Below are positions 20,393 through 31,086 of a stretch of 64,000 nt of DNA, piece after piece. Source of the stretch: Nemertoderma westbladi (Eukaryota; Xenacoelomorpha; Nemertodermatida; Nemertodermatidae); contig JAUCBJ010004579.1 in the NCBI GenBank assembly GCA_032718475.1, forward strand, positions 1 to 64,000. Reading direction: 5' to 3'. Below the pieces are notes generated by a model that was not told where the DNA came from, did not search any database, and saw only the letters and a list, made by a program, of their open reading frames with translations. Positions within the stretch are counted from its first letter, which is position 1. Each line of letters begins with the position of its first letter. Both the position numbers and the translations under genes were made by a program.

Positions 20393-21289
20393 GTGTTTGT
20401 TAGTGATTCATCGATACCGGCTAGACTCATACAGAAAAGGGTCGTTTAGCAATTCTCAAAACTAACTATTTTACATTAATAATGTCAACACTAAATAAGA
20501 TTTTCCATAAGGCAGGCAAGTATGAAAGACGAAATAGATTCGAGAGTAAATAGGGGCATTAGTATAATAATGCCTAAATGGGCCTATTACATTACAAAAT
20601 CATGATTAAATAAAGATTAACTTTTAAGCTGTTGCTAGATTGCGTGTCCACATAAGGGTTGAATTGAATAACGCCAATAATTTTACTTTAATATTATTTA
20701 CTGAACTTTCTTTCATAATTCCTCTGATCTGCATATGACTTCATTCATGACAATAAATAATACACGTTGTGGGGTCTTCGAGCAGCACGTGTTCAAATGT
20801 TCAATGACTGAGCAGCGACTAATTAACAAATTTTTGAGAGATTCATTGACCAGCTACAGACAGATCAATATTGTTACATATATTTTAGTTTAATGTTTGA
20901 TTCAATTAAAGGCACAAATTAAAAAGGCTACAAATATATAGGGGTGAATAATTAAATTAGTCACCCATTAAAAGGTAGCCAAATATAAGTTGCAATCTAT
21001 ATAAATTTTTAAATTCAGTAGTGTGCGTGTGTTGTGTATTGATTCCGTAGATTTCATGTTGAAATAGCGTTCATTAACTTAATTATTCAGGCATACTAAT
21101 ACCCACTTTAAATTAGTTCGTGTGTGTTAAGTGTGTAAGATTTGATTGTTTTGGCACGAACCCATTAGGGCACAGAAACTGACGGATTCTTCGCGAATTT
21201 CGCAAACGTCGCGAATTTCGCAAACTTCGGGAATTTATTCTACAATTTTGACTCCTTAAGCAAAAGGGTCCCGAATGAGTTTTTTAACC
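20393..21289. other. AT-rich gap, nothing recognised
   Basis: No gene. One short tandem of tcgcgaatttcgcaaac is seen near 21190-21230, and a ggggtcttcgagcagcacg phrase near 20770 recalls the dispersed repeats at 5190 and 8500. Confidence 0.5.
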
Positions 21290-21615
21290 TTTATTTTTTT
21301 GTGATTTTGAGTGCTTTTTTATATTAGTGAATGTTCTAGAACCTTAGTAGATTTTTTATGGTATAATTCTAGTATTTTTTACTAGCTAGTAATTTTTGGA
21401 AATTATTTTGGTCATTAATATATTCTTCAACAGTTTAACCTGAAATATCATGGACTTTCACATTTTTTATAATTTCTAAAAATACCAGCTAGCAAAAAAA
21501 CACTACCGGTAGCTATCATAAAAAACATATTCTACTAATGTTCTACTAATTACCTACTAATGTTCTAGAACTTTCACCAATACCAAAAAAATTAAAAAAA
21601 CTCTAAAAAAGGATT
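21290..21615. repeat. Imperfect inverted-repeat element (MITE-like)
   Basis: The left half (ttagtgaatgttctagaacc, ttagtagattttttatgg) and right half, in reverse complement (ttggtgaaagttctagaaca, ttagtag, gttttttatgatag), are arms of one imperfect hairpin. The motifs ttctagaa and actagcta also occur repeatedly upstream of the Crypton ORF at 24.6-25.3 kb. No coding capacity. Confidence 0.55.
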
Positions 21616-21899
21616 GGTGAAAAATGGCTGGGGTGTCGACAGGGCGAAGTAGGGACCGTGTTGCTTAACCCCTTAGAGCCTATGACCTCCAGTGCATGTC
21701 ACCATGGACAACACTAAGACGTGCAGTGGACGTCATGCTGCAATACATGTTTTATTGGAAGGCTCTTGGTCTAGGTATACTGGTGGACAGTATTAAAGAC
21801 ATTTAGTGCTCTTCATGGGAAAAAATCCATTCTGTACTGTAGATAGGCTGTATTGTAGACTGTATTATCAATGTTAGGTATATGGCGTAATGCCAACCA

Positions 21900-22455
21900 C
21901 AGTACAGTAGTACAGACTGACAGTAAGACCGACAGACAGACAGACTAGATTTATGTAAACGTGTAAACTGACATCAGAAATGAAATCAGCAACCCTTAAA
22001 ACCCCCATAGCGGGAATGTTGGTTAGTTAGTATACTTTCTTAAGTTTTGACAGACTGACTGACAGAAAGACCGACAGCCAGACAGACTAGATTTATGTAA
22101 ACATGAAAACTGACATCTGAAATGAAATCAGCACCCATTAAAACCCCCATAACGAGAATGTTAGTTAGTTTGTATTCTTTTTTAAGTTTTGACAGACTAA
22201 CTGACTGACAGAAAGACAGACAGACCGACAAACAGACAGACTAGATTTATGTAAACCTGAAAACTGACATCAGAAATGAAATCAGCACCCCTTAAAACCC
22301 CCATAGCGAGAATGTTAGTTAATTTGAATTATTTTTTATGTTTTGACAGACTGACTAACAGAATGACCGACAGACAGACAGACTAGATTTATGTAAACGT
22401 GAAAACTGACATCAGAAATGTAATCAGCACCCCCATAGCGAGAATGTAAAGCGAC
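21900..22455 (+). repeat. Satellite-like tandem repeat, four units of about 145 bp
   Basis: The anchor ctagatttatgtaaac recurs at 21944, 22087, 22241 and 22383. Each unit also has gaaaactgacatc, gaaatgaaatcagcaccc, aaaacccccatagcgagaat and a gacagactgac microsatellite-like part. The array ends right beside the Crypton-associated cruciform. Confidence 0.9.
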
Positions 22456-22477
22456 AAGTTCTAATTATTAACTGTAT

Positions 22478-22613
22478 TTATTACCCTAGTTTTGAGTTAT
22501 TTTCCCGGTTATTTTGCCCGCGGAGCAGGATACAACCCAAGGGCCGCAGGCCCGAGGGTATCCTGCTCCAAGGGCAAAATAACCGGGAAAATAACTCAAA
22601 ACTAGGGTAATAA
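22478..22613. repeat. 136-bp near-perfect cruciform (hairpin) next to the Crypton
   Basis: A perfect 42-bp inverted repeat (22478-22519 with 22572-22613), then two unpaired bases, a perfect 12-bp inner stem (22522-22533 with 22558-22569), and a loop holding a further small stem gggcc-gca-ggccc (22541-22553). The outer arms contain gttattttcccgg and gttattttgccc, motifs that recur at both ends of the Crypton unit. Confidence 0.95.
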
Positions 22614-22923
22614 GTGAGTTATTACCCAACCAGCAGTTATTTTCCCGCGTAACTACTCCACACCGACATGGTTAATTAACAAATCTAAGAGGGATTTGTT
22701 GGTGGGGCAGGTCATAAAAAAGGGGCTTGGTTTTTTGGGGGAAGAATAATTATCTATATTTTTAAAATAACTATCTGTTTAACGGCAATGAATATGTTTC
22801 TGTATAATATTTTAAGTAGGCCCTATAATATTCGAAGTGTAATATAAATAATTTTAGCAATTTGTTGAACAATTTACTTCAGAGTTTCTGATACGTTGTT
22901 GGTTGTTACGAGGTGTCTACTGT

Positions 22924-24582
22924 TTATTTTGTAAAAGTTATGTGTATGTCTCCTGCAATCACGTTATTGGTAAACAGCGATTTGAAGTCGAGTGCATTGA
23001 ACCGATTCGCTTCCACCTGCACTGAATTCAATGACTTGGTTGCAGCTGCATCAACCTCGTGATGTGCGACTTTCTCCGCTCGTACGTTATCCCCACCTGA
23101 CATCACCGAGGAAAGAATGTTGCTAATTTTCTGGTTTGAAGCATCCGAAGGACGGATATAACTAGACGTCGTGGACAGGCTTTTATGGCCAAGTTTCATC
23201 TGTGCGTAGTTCACAGGCACGTCATTGTCTACGAGTGATTGTGCTGTAGTCTTGCGGCAGCTGTTAGGCGTTATTTTACGTCCATCACTCTTTAAATCGG
23301 CGGTCTCGACAATAGATTTAAATATTATTGCAAAGTGGTTCTTCCCTGTTGGCTGGTCGCAGAACCAAAGGGATTTGCCTGACTTTGGATTGCCTGGTTT
23401 AGGACGGACCCAATAAGGTGCTTCGGACACTACCTTTCCATTAGGAAATCGTTTAGCAATATAGAGTTCATGCAAGGACACTGGACAGACAGACCTATCC
23501 TCCGGGTATTCCCACGCTTTATTTTTATATTGTCGAGGTTGGGTTAGGCCATTCCGTGTCTTTGTTCTTCTTTCTGTCATTACTAAAAAGTTTCTCTTTG
23601 TCTCGGGGCAACACTTTTTGATGACGTCACCGACTTCCATGTTCCTCATTTCCAAACCTGGCCGCATCCCGAACTGGGTAAGTAGAACCATGTATAAGGT
23701 GTTTCGTAGCTGCGTTGGTGTTTCAACACCCAGAACTCCCTTATTCTTCATTAATTTGAAATCATACCTCTGTAGGGCACTGCTGGCATTCGCAAGATTT
23801 CCCTTACCTTGTGCCTTTAGTTCACCCATTCGCGTAGCAAATATTTTTTTTGTTTTCTCAAATTCTACCTGTTTTAACACATCTCCAAATCCAGCATCCT
23901 TAAAGTGTCTGATAATTCCATAATAGTAAGTCTTCAGAGTAGTTGTTTCAAAAACGTCATCTTCACTCTTATTGTACCGCATTATAAACTCATTGAGGTA
24001 ACATGCCATTTCCTTAACATTTAGGTCTTTGATATCTTTATTAACTGGTGGATTTCGTAAACGCAAGAACTTCGTGAAGGCTGAGATTGACTGCTTCGTA
24101 GACTCGACTGTATTGGGATTTTGATTTTCACGTAAGTACTCATCCTCTGCAATGATAGGTCCTAAACGACTCTTCTTACCTGTGGTCCCATCATTGACCT
24201 TTGTTGTTAAGACCTCTTCCATTGCTACCTGTCTTATGTCGACTTCTGTAGAGACATCGAAATTGTCGGTATTGTTATCTTCGACCTTTGATACCTGACT
24301 GAGGTTATTATCTTCTTCGGCCATTGATATCTGACTCAGCATTTCGTCAGTTGCAATATCGAAATTGTCGCTAATAACCTCTTCCATCATTGATAACTGA
24401 CTCAGCATTGCGTCTGTAGCACCATCGAAACTATCGGTATTGTCCTCCTCAACCATTGTAGCCTGCGTTAAAAATTCTCCATTGTCATAACCATCCAGAC
24501 AGATGGCGTCATTGTACTCAACCGCCTCTGTCTTATAAGTGTCCATCTCATTGAACAATCTGTCTATGAAATTTGTATCCAT
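22924..24582 (-). CDS. Crypton tyrosine recombinase (KIAA1958/ZMYM-like DUF3504 type), intact
   Basis: A 552-residue protein from the ATG at 24582. The frame opens 31 codons earlier, but that stretch is AT-driven and the sequence MDTNFIDRLFNEMDTYK looks like a natural start. Residues 1 to about 150 are acidic with three to four imperfect copies of A-T-D-E-M-L-S-Q-x-S-M-x-E-E. Then comes a core-binding SAM-like domain (SAFTKFLRLRNPP, LKTYYYGIIRHF). From about residue 230 there is a catalytic domain with RPGLEMRN near 307 (first Arg), RRTKTRNG (Lys region), SCRKTTAQ near 441 (second Arg), LGHKSLSTTSSYIRP near 465-477 (His and the nucleophilic Tyr). The His of the H-x-x-R box is replaced by Asn (PNSCRKT). 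There are no stops or frameshifts. It is either a recently active element or a domesticated gene. Confidence 0.85.
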   Translation of the reverse strand: MDTNFIDRLFNEMDTYKTEAVEYNDAICLDGYDNGEFLTQATMVEEDNTDSFDGATDAMLSQLSMMEEVISDNFDIATDEMLSQISMAEEDNNLSQVSKVEDNNTDNFDVSTEVDIRQVAMEEVLTTKVNDGTTGKKSRLGPIIAEDEYLRENQNPNTVESTKQSISAFTKFLRLRNPPVNKDIKDLNVKEMACYLNEFIMRYNKSEDDVFETTTLKTYYYGIIRHFKDAGFGDVLKQVEFEKTKKIFATRMGELKAQGKGNLANASSALQRYDFKLMKNKGVLGVETPTQLRNTLYMVLLTQFGMRPGLEMRNMEVGDVIKKCCPETKRNFLVMTERRTKTRNGLTQPRQYKNKAWEYPEDRSVCPVSLHELYIAKRFPNGKVVSEAPYWVRPKPGNPKSGKSLWFCDQPTGKNHFAIIFKSIVETADLKSDGRKITPNSCRKTTAQSLVDNDVPVNYAQMKLGHKSLSTTSSYIRPSDASNQKISNILSSVMSGGDNVRAEKVAHHEVDAAATKSLNSVQVEANRFNALDFKSLFTNNVIAGDIHITFTK

Positions 24583-24623
24583 TTTGTAAACCTTATCTAA
24601 GAATTTACAATTTTTAAAAAATA

Positions 24624-25308
24624 TTCTAGAACGAATAAAAATTTGTTCTAGAACATAATTAAAATATATATACATATATATTACGAAATGTTCTAGAACA
24701 TAATTAAAAAATATATATATTTCGAAATGTTCTAGAGAACTTTACACAAACATTAAAACTAGTAAACTAGATACATTTTGGAATAAAATGAAAATGCTGA
24801 CACGGGCACCGAACTCTAGCCTAAAAACTAGCTAGTATAAAAATGCAATGCGTACACACTTTTTGACCAATTATTTGACAGTTTTTTATTTTAGTACAAT
24901 TGTCAATTTACATTTCTGAATAGTAAAAAGTATTTTGACATCCGCCAATATTTTGTTTAAAAACTAGTAGCTACAGTAGAAAGCTCATTAGTAGTTAGCT
25001 CATAATTTCATCCAGAGAAATATATAGTTGAAAATTAAATATTATTTTTGTTATTTTTTTTACTAGCTAATAAAGAGTCTTAGTTAACACAAAATCAAAA
25101 GTACTAGCTACCATCTTACTGTCAGAAGGTCAAATATTTGTTCTAGAATCAGAAACCTCACAATAAAAGCCCTTTTTACAAGAAAAAAGACTGTTAAATT
25201 TTTAAATTATAATTCTTTTCACTAGCTAATAAAAAGTAGTAGCTAACACAAAATCAAAATTACTAGCTACGTATCTTTCTGGCAAAATGTCAAATATTAG
25301 TTCTAGAA
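24624..25308. promoter_or_regulatory. Cluster of TTCTAGAA palindromes upstream of the Crypton ORF
   Basis: Exact TTCTAGAA at 24624, 24646, 24691, 25141 and 25301, plus one near-match at 24730, all just upstream of the recombinase start. The pattern nTTCnnGAAn equals a minimal heat-shock element dimer. The function is inference; the region is AT-rich, but this 8-mer repeated five times in 0.7 kb is more than expected. Confidence 0.4.
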
Positions 25309-25549
25309 TAAAAATGAAGACTGAATACACATACACATACAGTACATCCAGCACATACAGTACAATCGCAATGTTAACTGTATTGTGAATACAATACAGT
25401 AAACTGTATTGTATTATTATGGAATGTACTTGTTTATCCATAGCAACTGTTTTGAACATGCGAAAAGCGGGTTCCGGGAAAATAACCGAGTTGAAAACCC
25501 GCTTCTTACTATTAAAAAGCGGGCAAATAACTTCTGGGTGGGTAATAAC

Positions 25550-27183
25550 CATATTTCGTAAGATATATTTTAAAACATATATTTATTAATAACTGAATAC
25601 TTAATACTGAATAACCAGATAACGGAAAGACAAACCGAATTGAAACTTTTAATTACTAATAATAATTGTGGTGAGAGGTGATTGGAAATCAAGGATTATG
25701 TATGTTATGGTAGGCACAGGCAAATGAATTGATGTCTGTTGAGATGTATTGAAGGAGCACTATTCCTTCTACAAGACTACTACAGTTATGCCCTTGTGTA
25801 ATAGCCTAGGGACTAGCTTGGTCAATGACTTTAGCTTGCCTTGTTAGTAATGTACAGTACAACTTCAAGAAATATTATTGGGCACGGCTGCCCTTGCCAT
25901 GCCTTAGGCTCTATGGGGGAGAATGAATCAGGGTATGAATTTACAATGTTAATTATGTTTAAATCAATTAAAAATACATTTATTAACGCAAATCACTTGA
26001 AAAAATAAAAAACTATAATGGAATGGGGTACATGGATTCCAGATATCTAATTTCTGTGCAAAATAACTTTAATCGTGCTAAATAATTAATTTCCATGGAG
26101 AGACCGTTCAAAATGACTCAACCATACAATTTAGCTGAAGATATTAATTTAGATTATGGCTTCCGACATTTATGGCTTCCGACACACACACAGACTTTTG
26201 AAAAACGGCCATAGTATAATTATATCAGTTCGCTGATGACTCGCCCCACATACCTGAGTCGGAAACGCCTGTAAACTCATTATTAATCTTTTCTGTGTCG
26301 GTCATCATAAGTGGTTTGCCATATTAGTTAAAATTAGTTTCTATATAATTATTCCCTATATATTTTGTGTGATCCTGATTTGCTGAAGCCACGTAGAAAT
26401 TATGAATTGCGAGTTCCATTCAGAAATCGAAGTTTGCCTGTTACCAACAGGCATTTTATTTTTATTTTATCTGTACAGTATCATACATTCATTCATTCAT
26501 AATTAACGGTTCCCTAATTCGTAGGAATTAGAGATCCAGATATAATAAGAAGACCGTTAGGACTGTAAAAGTATTCACTATCTATGTATCTCTATGTATA
26601 TCGGGTGAACTCCTCCGAAGCTATAGCTCGTCCGACAATGAAAGTTATATCAATCGACGCAGCTCAACCCCAGTCGTGGAAAAAAAAGTTTCGAAAAAAA
26701 TTATCAAAGTTTTTTTTTATTTTGAAAAATAGCCCGAAAACACGAATCAATGATAGAAACACCAGCTGCTGGTGCTCATGAGGGCCCAGTAAGCTACTAC
26801 TATTTATTTAATGGATAGGCCCAAACTGCAGATGTACCAAAATATTGCCAATGTGACCAAAATATTAGTAGGCCTAAGGTGTTTACTCAGTCACTCTATC
26901 CCAGAAAATAAGCAAATATAAATTGCTAATGTATTACACCGCCAGCTTAACAGGTCTTCCCAGTGAATCCTATGGGAATATCTATAAGGTTACTCGCTGC
27001 TATGTTAGGTGGGAGGTCAGCGGATTGAATTATAAACACTGGGCCGTTCAAATGTTTTATAGGTTAATAATAATGACATGTAGAGTCTGGTATTACTTTC
27101 TCTCAGACGGTAAGCAAATGGGGCGGGGAAGGACACACTAGCCAGCTTACTGGCGTTTCTAGTTATTATATTATAAAGCCATA
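25550..27183. other. Gap without recognised genes
   Basis: AT-rich. About 25960-26060 resembles 55230-55320 (acttgaa...aaaaactataatggaatgg), a weak dispersed repeat. Short minus- and plus-strand open frames here show no domain. Confidence 0.45.
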
Positions 27184-27188
27184 CCCAT

Positions 27189-27649
27189 TGTATCGAGTTT
27201 GATAAAACTCATTTTATTAATGAAAGTAAAATCCAAGAAAAGTCATACTTGTCAACCATTCAGTCTATAATCAGTTATATTTAATTGTTACATCTGTACA
27301 TTCAGACATTTGACCATGAATCTACCGTTTGATGATGCGATGCTGATGCTAATGTTCACAAGTATTGACACATTTACATATTAACTATAAACCGGTAACT
27401 ATTGCAGTTTGCAAAAATATATATGCCTGTAGGAATTATTTCCCGTTAGCGGTAACATTATAGTGCTGCACAGTACAGCAGTTTGTAGGCTACGGTAGTG
27501 CAGTAAGTAGGCCTAAAACCAATAACAGTTAATAACCCTACAACATCAGATACAAGATCATTATACTGCATAGCTAATAATAATAATCGGGTTTTTTAAT
27601 AGTCCGCCCAGATGAAGTTTTAATCGGTCCACTATCAGACTCTGCTACA
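27189..27649 (-). repeat. BEL/Pao 3' LTR
   Basis: 461 bp, identical to 34931-35391 except gttagcgg versus gctagcgg near 27452. The pol frame ends inside it, with the stop at 27574-27576. Confidence 0.95.
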
Positions 27650-28110
27650 TCCTCCCGGCTCGAAACTATATCAGGAGTTTCATCAATCCGTTTCTTCCTA
27701 TAATTAATCCGATCACCCAAATCATCCGAATCCTTGGGAGAATCTTGTAAGCGCGTTTCATAATATCTCTCAAATAGATGGAGACGCTGAACTGGGCGCG
27801 AAAATTTGCCCTTTTTAGTTTCAACAGTCACTGTGCGAATTATACCATCTTTACTGGGATGAGTTTCTGTCACACGACCCATAGGCCAGGAATTACGTCG
27901 AGTTCTATCTTCTGAAATAAGTACAATGTCATTGATCTTTATTGGTTCCTTCTCAAGTTGCCACTTTTGTCTTGGTTGCAACTGGTGGAGATACTCTGTC
28001 TGCCAACGTCGCCAAAAGTTATCTAATAATCCCTGTAAATACACATATCTCTTTGTCAATGAAACTTCTTTACCACCAAGATCATGCAAAGGACGCAATG
28101 GTCTTCCAAG
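27574..28110 (-). CDS. BEL/Pao Pol C-terminus (DUF5641-type domain)
   Basis: The frame downstream of the LINE insertion reads LRPLHDLGGKEVSLTKRYVY, LLDNFWRRWQTEYLHQLQ, INDIVLISEDRTRRNSWPMG and RVTETHPSKDGIIRTVTVET. This is the conserved tail after integrase in BEL/Pao Pol: W-x-x-W-x-x-EYL, a DVVLI-like strand, R-x-x-W-x-x-GRV and the DG-x-x-R-x-V-x-V-x-T end. It joins across the inserted DNA to the sequence ending at 28543. The last 25 codons lie within the 3' LTR. It was originally one protein with the larger Pol frame. Confidence 0.88.
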   Translation of the reverse strand, partial: LGRPLRPLHDLGGKEVSLTKRYVYLQGLLDNFWRRWQTEYLHQLQPRQKWQLEKEPIKINDIVLISEDRTRRNSWPMGRVTETHPSKDGIIRTVTVETKKGKFSRPVQRLHLFERYYETRLQDSPKDSDDLGDRINYRKKRIDETPDIVSSREDVAESDSGPIKTSSGRTIKKPDYYY

Positions 28111-28542
28111 TTTTTTTTTTTTTTTACTCAAAAGCCTCCATATATTATAATATTAACAAACAATAATTCGAATATAAAAACGCACCAAAATAAGTACAAA
28201 TATAACCCACCACCAGCTGACTCAAACTGTTACCTAGCAACAATACAAACAATACAAATTGGTTCAGTACCCATCACCAGTCTGCCACTCAGCCACTGCC
28301 AGTACCCAACAAACCCGCCAGACCTCTAACTTCTAAGCCGTCCCAGGGTCCGAGTCCGCGTTCGCCCACACAATGGACGCGTCCGCCACCGCTGCCCGCA
28401 CCGGTCTTCTAGCGGCCGACCGAAACCCACGGAGGCACATCAGGGACGACCGGAGTAAGGCGAAGTTGATGCGTCGCCGCACCCACGCTACCGACTCCGG
28501 GTAGGGAACCTGTTGTTTCTCCGACAGCCTCAATGCCAGCCT
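28111..28542 (-). mobile_element. 5'-truncated LINE 3' end inserted in BEL/Pao pol
   Basis: A 15-bp duplication caatggtcttccaag at 28096-28110 and 28543-28557 encloses 432 bp ending in poly(A) on the minus strand (T-run 28111-28125). This is classic target-primed reverse transcription. The first 215 bp are GC-rich and continue the Pol frame by chance as SVAWVRRRINFALLRSSLMC then LRGFRSAARR and a stop at 28333, followed by a 3' UTR. That ending resembles C-terminal ends of LINE-like proteins found in many marine invertebrates. Its clade is not assigned. Confidence 0.85.
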
Positions 28543-31086
28543 CAATGGTCTTCCAAGTGCTAAATGAGCAGGTGTAATAGGTAGTATGTCCTTCGTATCT
28601 GGACTATGATAGGTCAATGGCCGTGAGTTTATCATCGCTTCTACATCAGTGAGAACAGTGTACATCTCAGTATAAGTCAATAATGACTTTGACAATATCT
28701 TCCGTAGGGGTTCCTTGAGACTACGATTAATTCTTTCCCAGTAACCTCCTCGGAAAGGACTTCGTTCCACAATAAAATTCCATGATATCTTACGCTCATT
28801 CATAAATGATGCAATAGCTTCTTTGTCTAAATGTTTCCAGATATTGTCTGAAAAATTTAGTTTGAAAACTTTGGAGGCTTTCTTAAACGTTTTCTGGTTA
28901 TCAGAAGTCACTGTTTTACAAAGACCTCTACGATTTACCATTCTACGAAAGCATTGTAGAAATTCAGAAGTCTCCATATTTAAAGCTAATTCAAAGTGAC
29001 ACATACGGCTAGCTGCACAAGTGAAAACACAAATGTAAGCTTTATGTGTAGAAGATCCTTCTTTGATAAGTAGTGCACCAGTAAAATCAATTCCAATATT
29101 CCAAAATGCTGGTGATATCTGTAAGCGTTCAGGTGGCAAGTTGCCCATAATTTGTTCCATTGGGACAGTCTTATGATGGTTACAAACATTGCAGAGATGA
29201 ACTGCTTTTCTTATCTCATGACGTGAATTAATAATCCAATACTTTTGTTTGAGGAGTGATAATAAAACCTCCTGTGGTGCATGTTGATTTGAAATATGCA
29301 CCTGTAGTATAAGTTTTTGAACCAAACCTTCACCTTTAGGAAGAAGAATTTGATGTTTAGCAGACAAGGGTAGATCGGAAAATTCAAGTCGCCCACCAAC
29401 TACCAACAATTGTCGATCAATATCATATTGAGGATTCAAAGGCAACAAATGATGTTTATTAGGCAATGGTTTATTCTGCGATAATAAATTATAAGCCTCC
29501 ATGAAATAGTGCTTCTGCAGAATTTTCCACCAATGCATTTCTGTGGCTTCCATCTCCTCCAGAGTAACCAAATAAGGATGTAATGATGTCAGTGTTGTCG
29601 GCTGTTTATCCAGAGCCACTTCATCACTGTTCTCAACCCCCTGGGACAATTTCTTCCTAGCTCTAGCTAGCCAACGAAAGCATCTCACAGTAAATCGAAT
29701 AAGATTACTAAACCTCCCATAATATTCAGTAATATAGTTACTAAATTGAGTAACATTTGCTGATTTGTGGTTAGATACAAGGCATATAGATTCTGATGCC
29801 TCATCATCCTGAACCAAATGTTCAGAGCTATTTATGGTAGGTGTTGACAAACCTTGAATAATTCTTTTCACATATTTATGTTGTTTAATAGGTCTCTTCT
29901 CTGGTAGTTCAATTTCAACATTCAATGAAGATTTCGGCCAATCATCATTATTCTTAATAAGCCAGTCTGGACCTTGCCAATAAAATGCACTGTCTTTCAT
30001 CTCCATTAGACTGGTACCTCTAGAGAGGAGATCTGCTGGGTTTTGATCTCCGGGCACAAATCGCCATACTTCGATAGGACTTAGGTCATGTATCTCTTGT
30101 ACACGATTTTGAACGAATGTGTTCCATGTGTAGCTCTCTTTCGCTATCCAACCCAATGCAATTTCAGAATCTGACCATAAATAATAGGAGTTTATATCGA
30201 CACGTTGATGAAGAGCATCTAAAATATACTTAACAAGACGCGCTGCCAGGACAGCACCAAGAAGTTCCAATCGTGCTAACCTGAGTCGTTTAAGTGGAGC
30301 TACTCTTGATCTCGCCATGACGAAATGAGAAGAGGTATTGCTATCACAGAATTCAGTTCGCATATATACCACTGCTCCATACGCAACTTCTGAAGCATCA
30401 GAAAAAGCGTGTAATTGTACTATAGTTGGGTTTCCTTTATAGAAGAGTCTAGGAACCTTAATCGTTTGAAGTAGATAAAGTTCACGTTCCCATTCTCGAA
30501 ATGAGTTAATTATGCCATCTGTTAATTCGTCATCCCAACCACATTTGTTAAGCCACATATTTTGCAAAATAATCTTGCCTCGAATTACAAAAGGGCTAAC
30601 AAATCCAAAAACATCATAGATCTGAGATATCTTACTGAGCATCAATCTTTTTGTTCGAGAATAGGTGCTCAAATCAGTTAATCTGTCAGTGACAACCAAA
30701 CTGAAAGTATCATCAGTCTCATAATTCCAACCAAGACCCAGTGCCTTAGTATTTCCTAAATCAGATTGATCAGTAAAGCTCACAAAGTTTCCTACTAAAC
30801 GATCTTTCTCTGGTATAAGTGATAATAGTTTAGCCGAATTCGAACCAAATTTTGTTAGCTCATAACCAGCCATTTTACACATATCTACTAACTCTATATA
30901 TAATTGCTCAGCTTGAATCTCATTGTTGGCTCCACCTAACAGATCATCAACATAGAAACTGTCAGATGCTTCTTTTGCAGCCACTGGAAACTTAGCTATC
31001 ATGTCTGGTCTTTCACAATGATGAATTTGTATTCTTTGTGCTAAATAAGGACAAGGACTAACTCCAAAATCAACACAGTCATACAA
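28543..31086 (-). CDS. BEL/Pao Pol: RT end, RNase H, integrase
   Basis: A long frame (it continues to 28333 through the LINE insert). Blocks in order: VDFGVSPCPYLAQRI, the RT catalytic box SFYVDDLLGGANN, LGLGWNYETDDTF (BEL-type A17 region), RTKRLMLSKISQIYDVFGFV, RNase H with LHAFSDASEVAYGAVVYMRT and WSDSEIALGWI, then an integrase zinc knuckle (H ... CNVCNHHKT), the catalytic core IGIDFTGALLIKEG, VTSDNQKTFKK and ERSPFRGGYWERINRSLKE (D, D and E region). Protein order and motif wording are those of Pao/BEL. It is separated from the upstream Pol segment by one frameshift near 31080. Confidence 0.93.

Larger units (their letters stand above)
22618..25549 (-). mobile_element. Crypton element bounded by 31-bp inverted repeats
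   Basis: The sequence 22618-22648 is repeated in reverse complement at 25519-25549 with 28 of 31 bases matching; the shared core is gttattaccca-ccag-agttatt-cccgc. Between them lies one complete tyrosine-recombinase gene and about 0.9 kb of AT-rich upstream DNA. Cryptons are known to move with a tyrosine recombinase and are usually described without long terminal inverted repeats, so these repeats may be recombinase sites rather than true TIRs (inference). No target duplication was seen. Confidence 0.65.

Noticed and set aside
21660-21790. Second piggyBac-type end at TTAACCCCTTAGAGCC with repeated gtgcatgtcacc-like motifs
   Set aside because: Suggestive, but no matching opposite end or second TTAA with the inverted sequence was found.
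27926-28329. Short plus-strand ORFs with F-rich tails
   Set aside because: Created by the LINE poly(A) tail and antisense to Pol.
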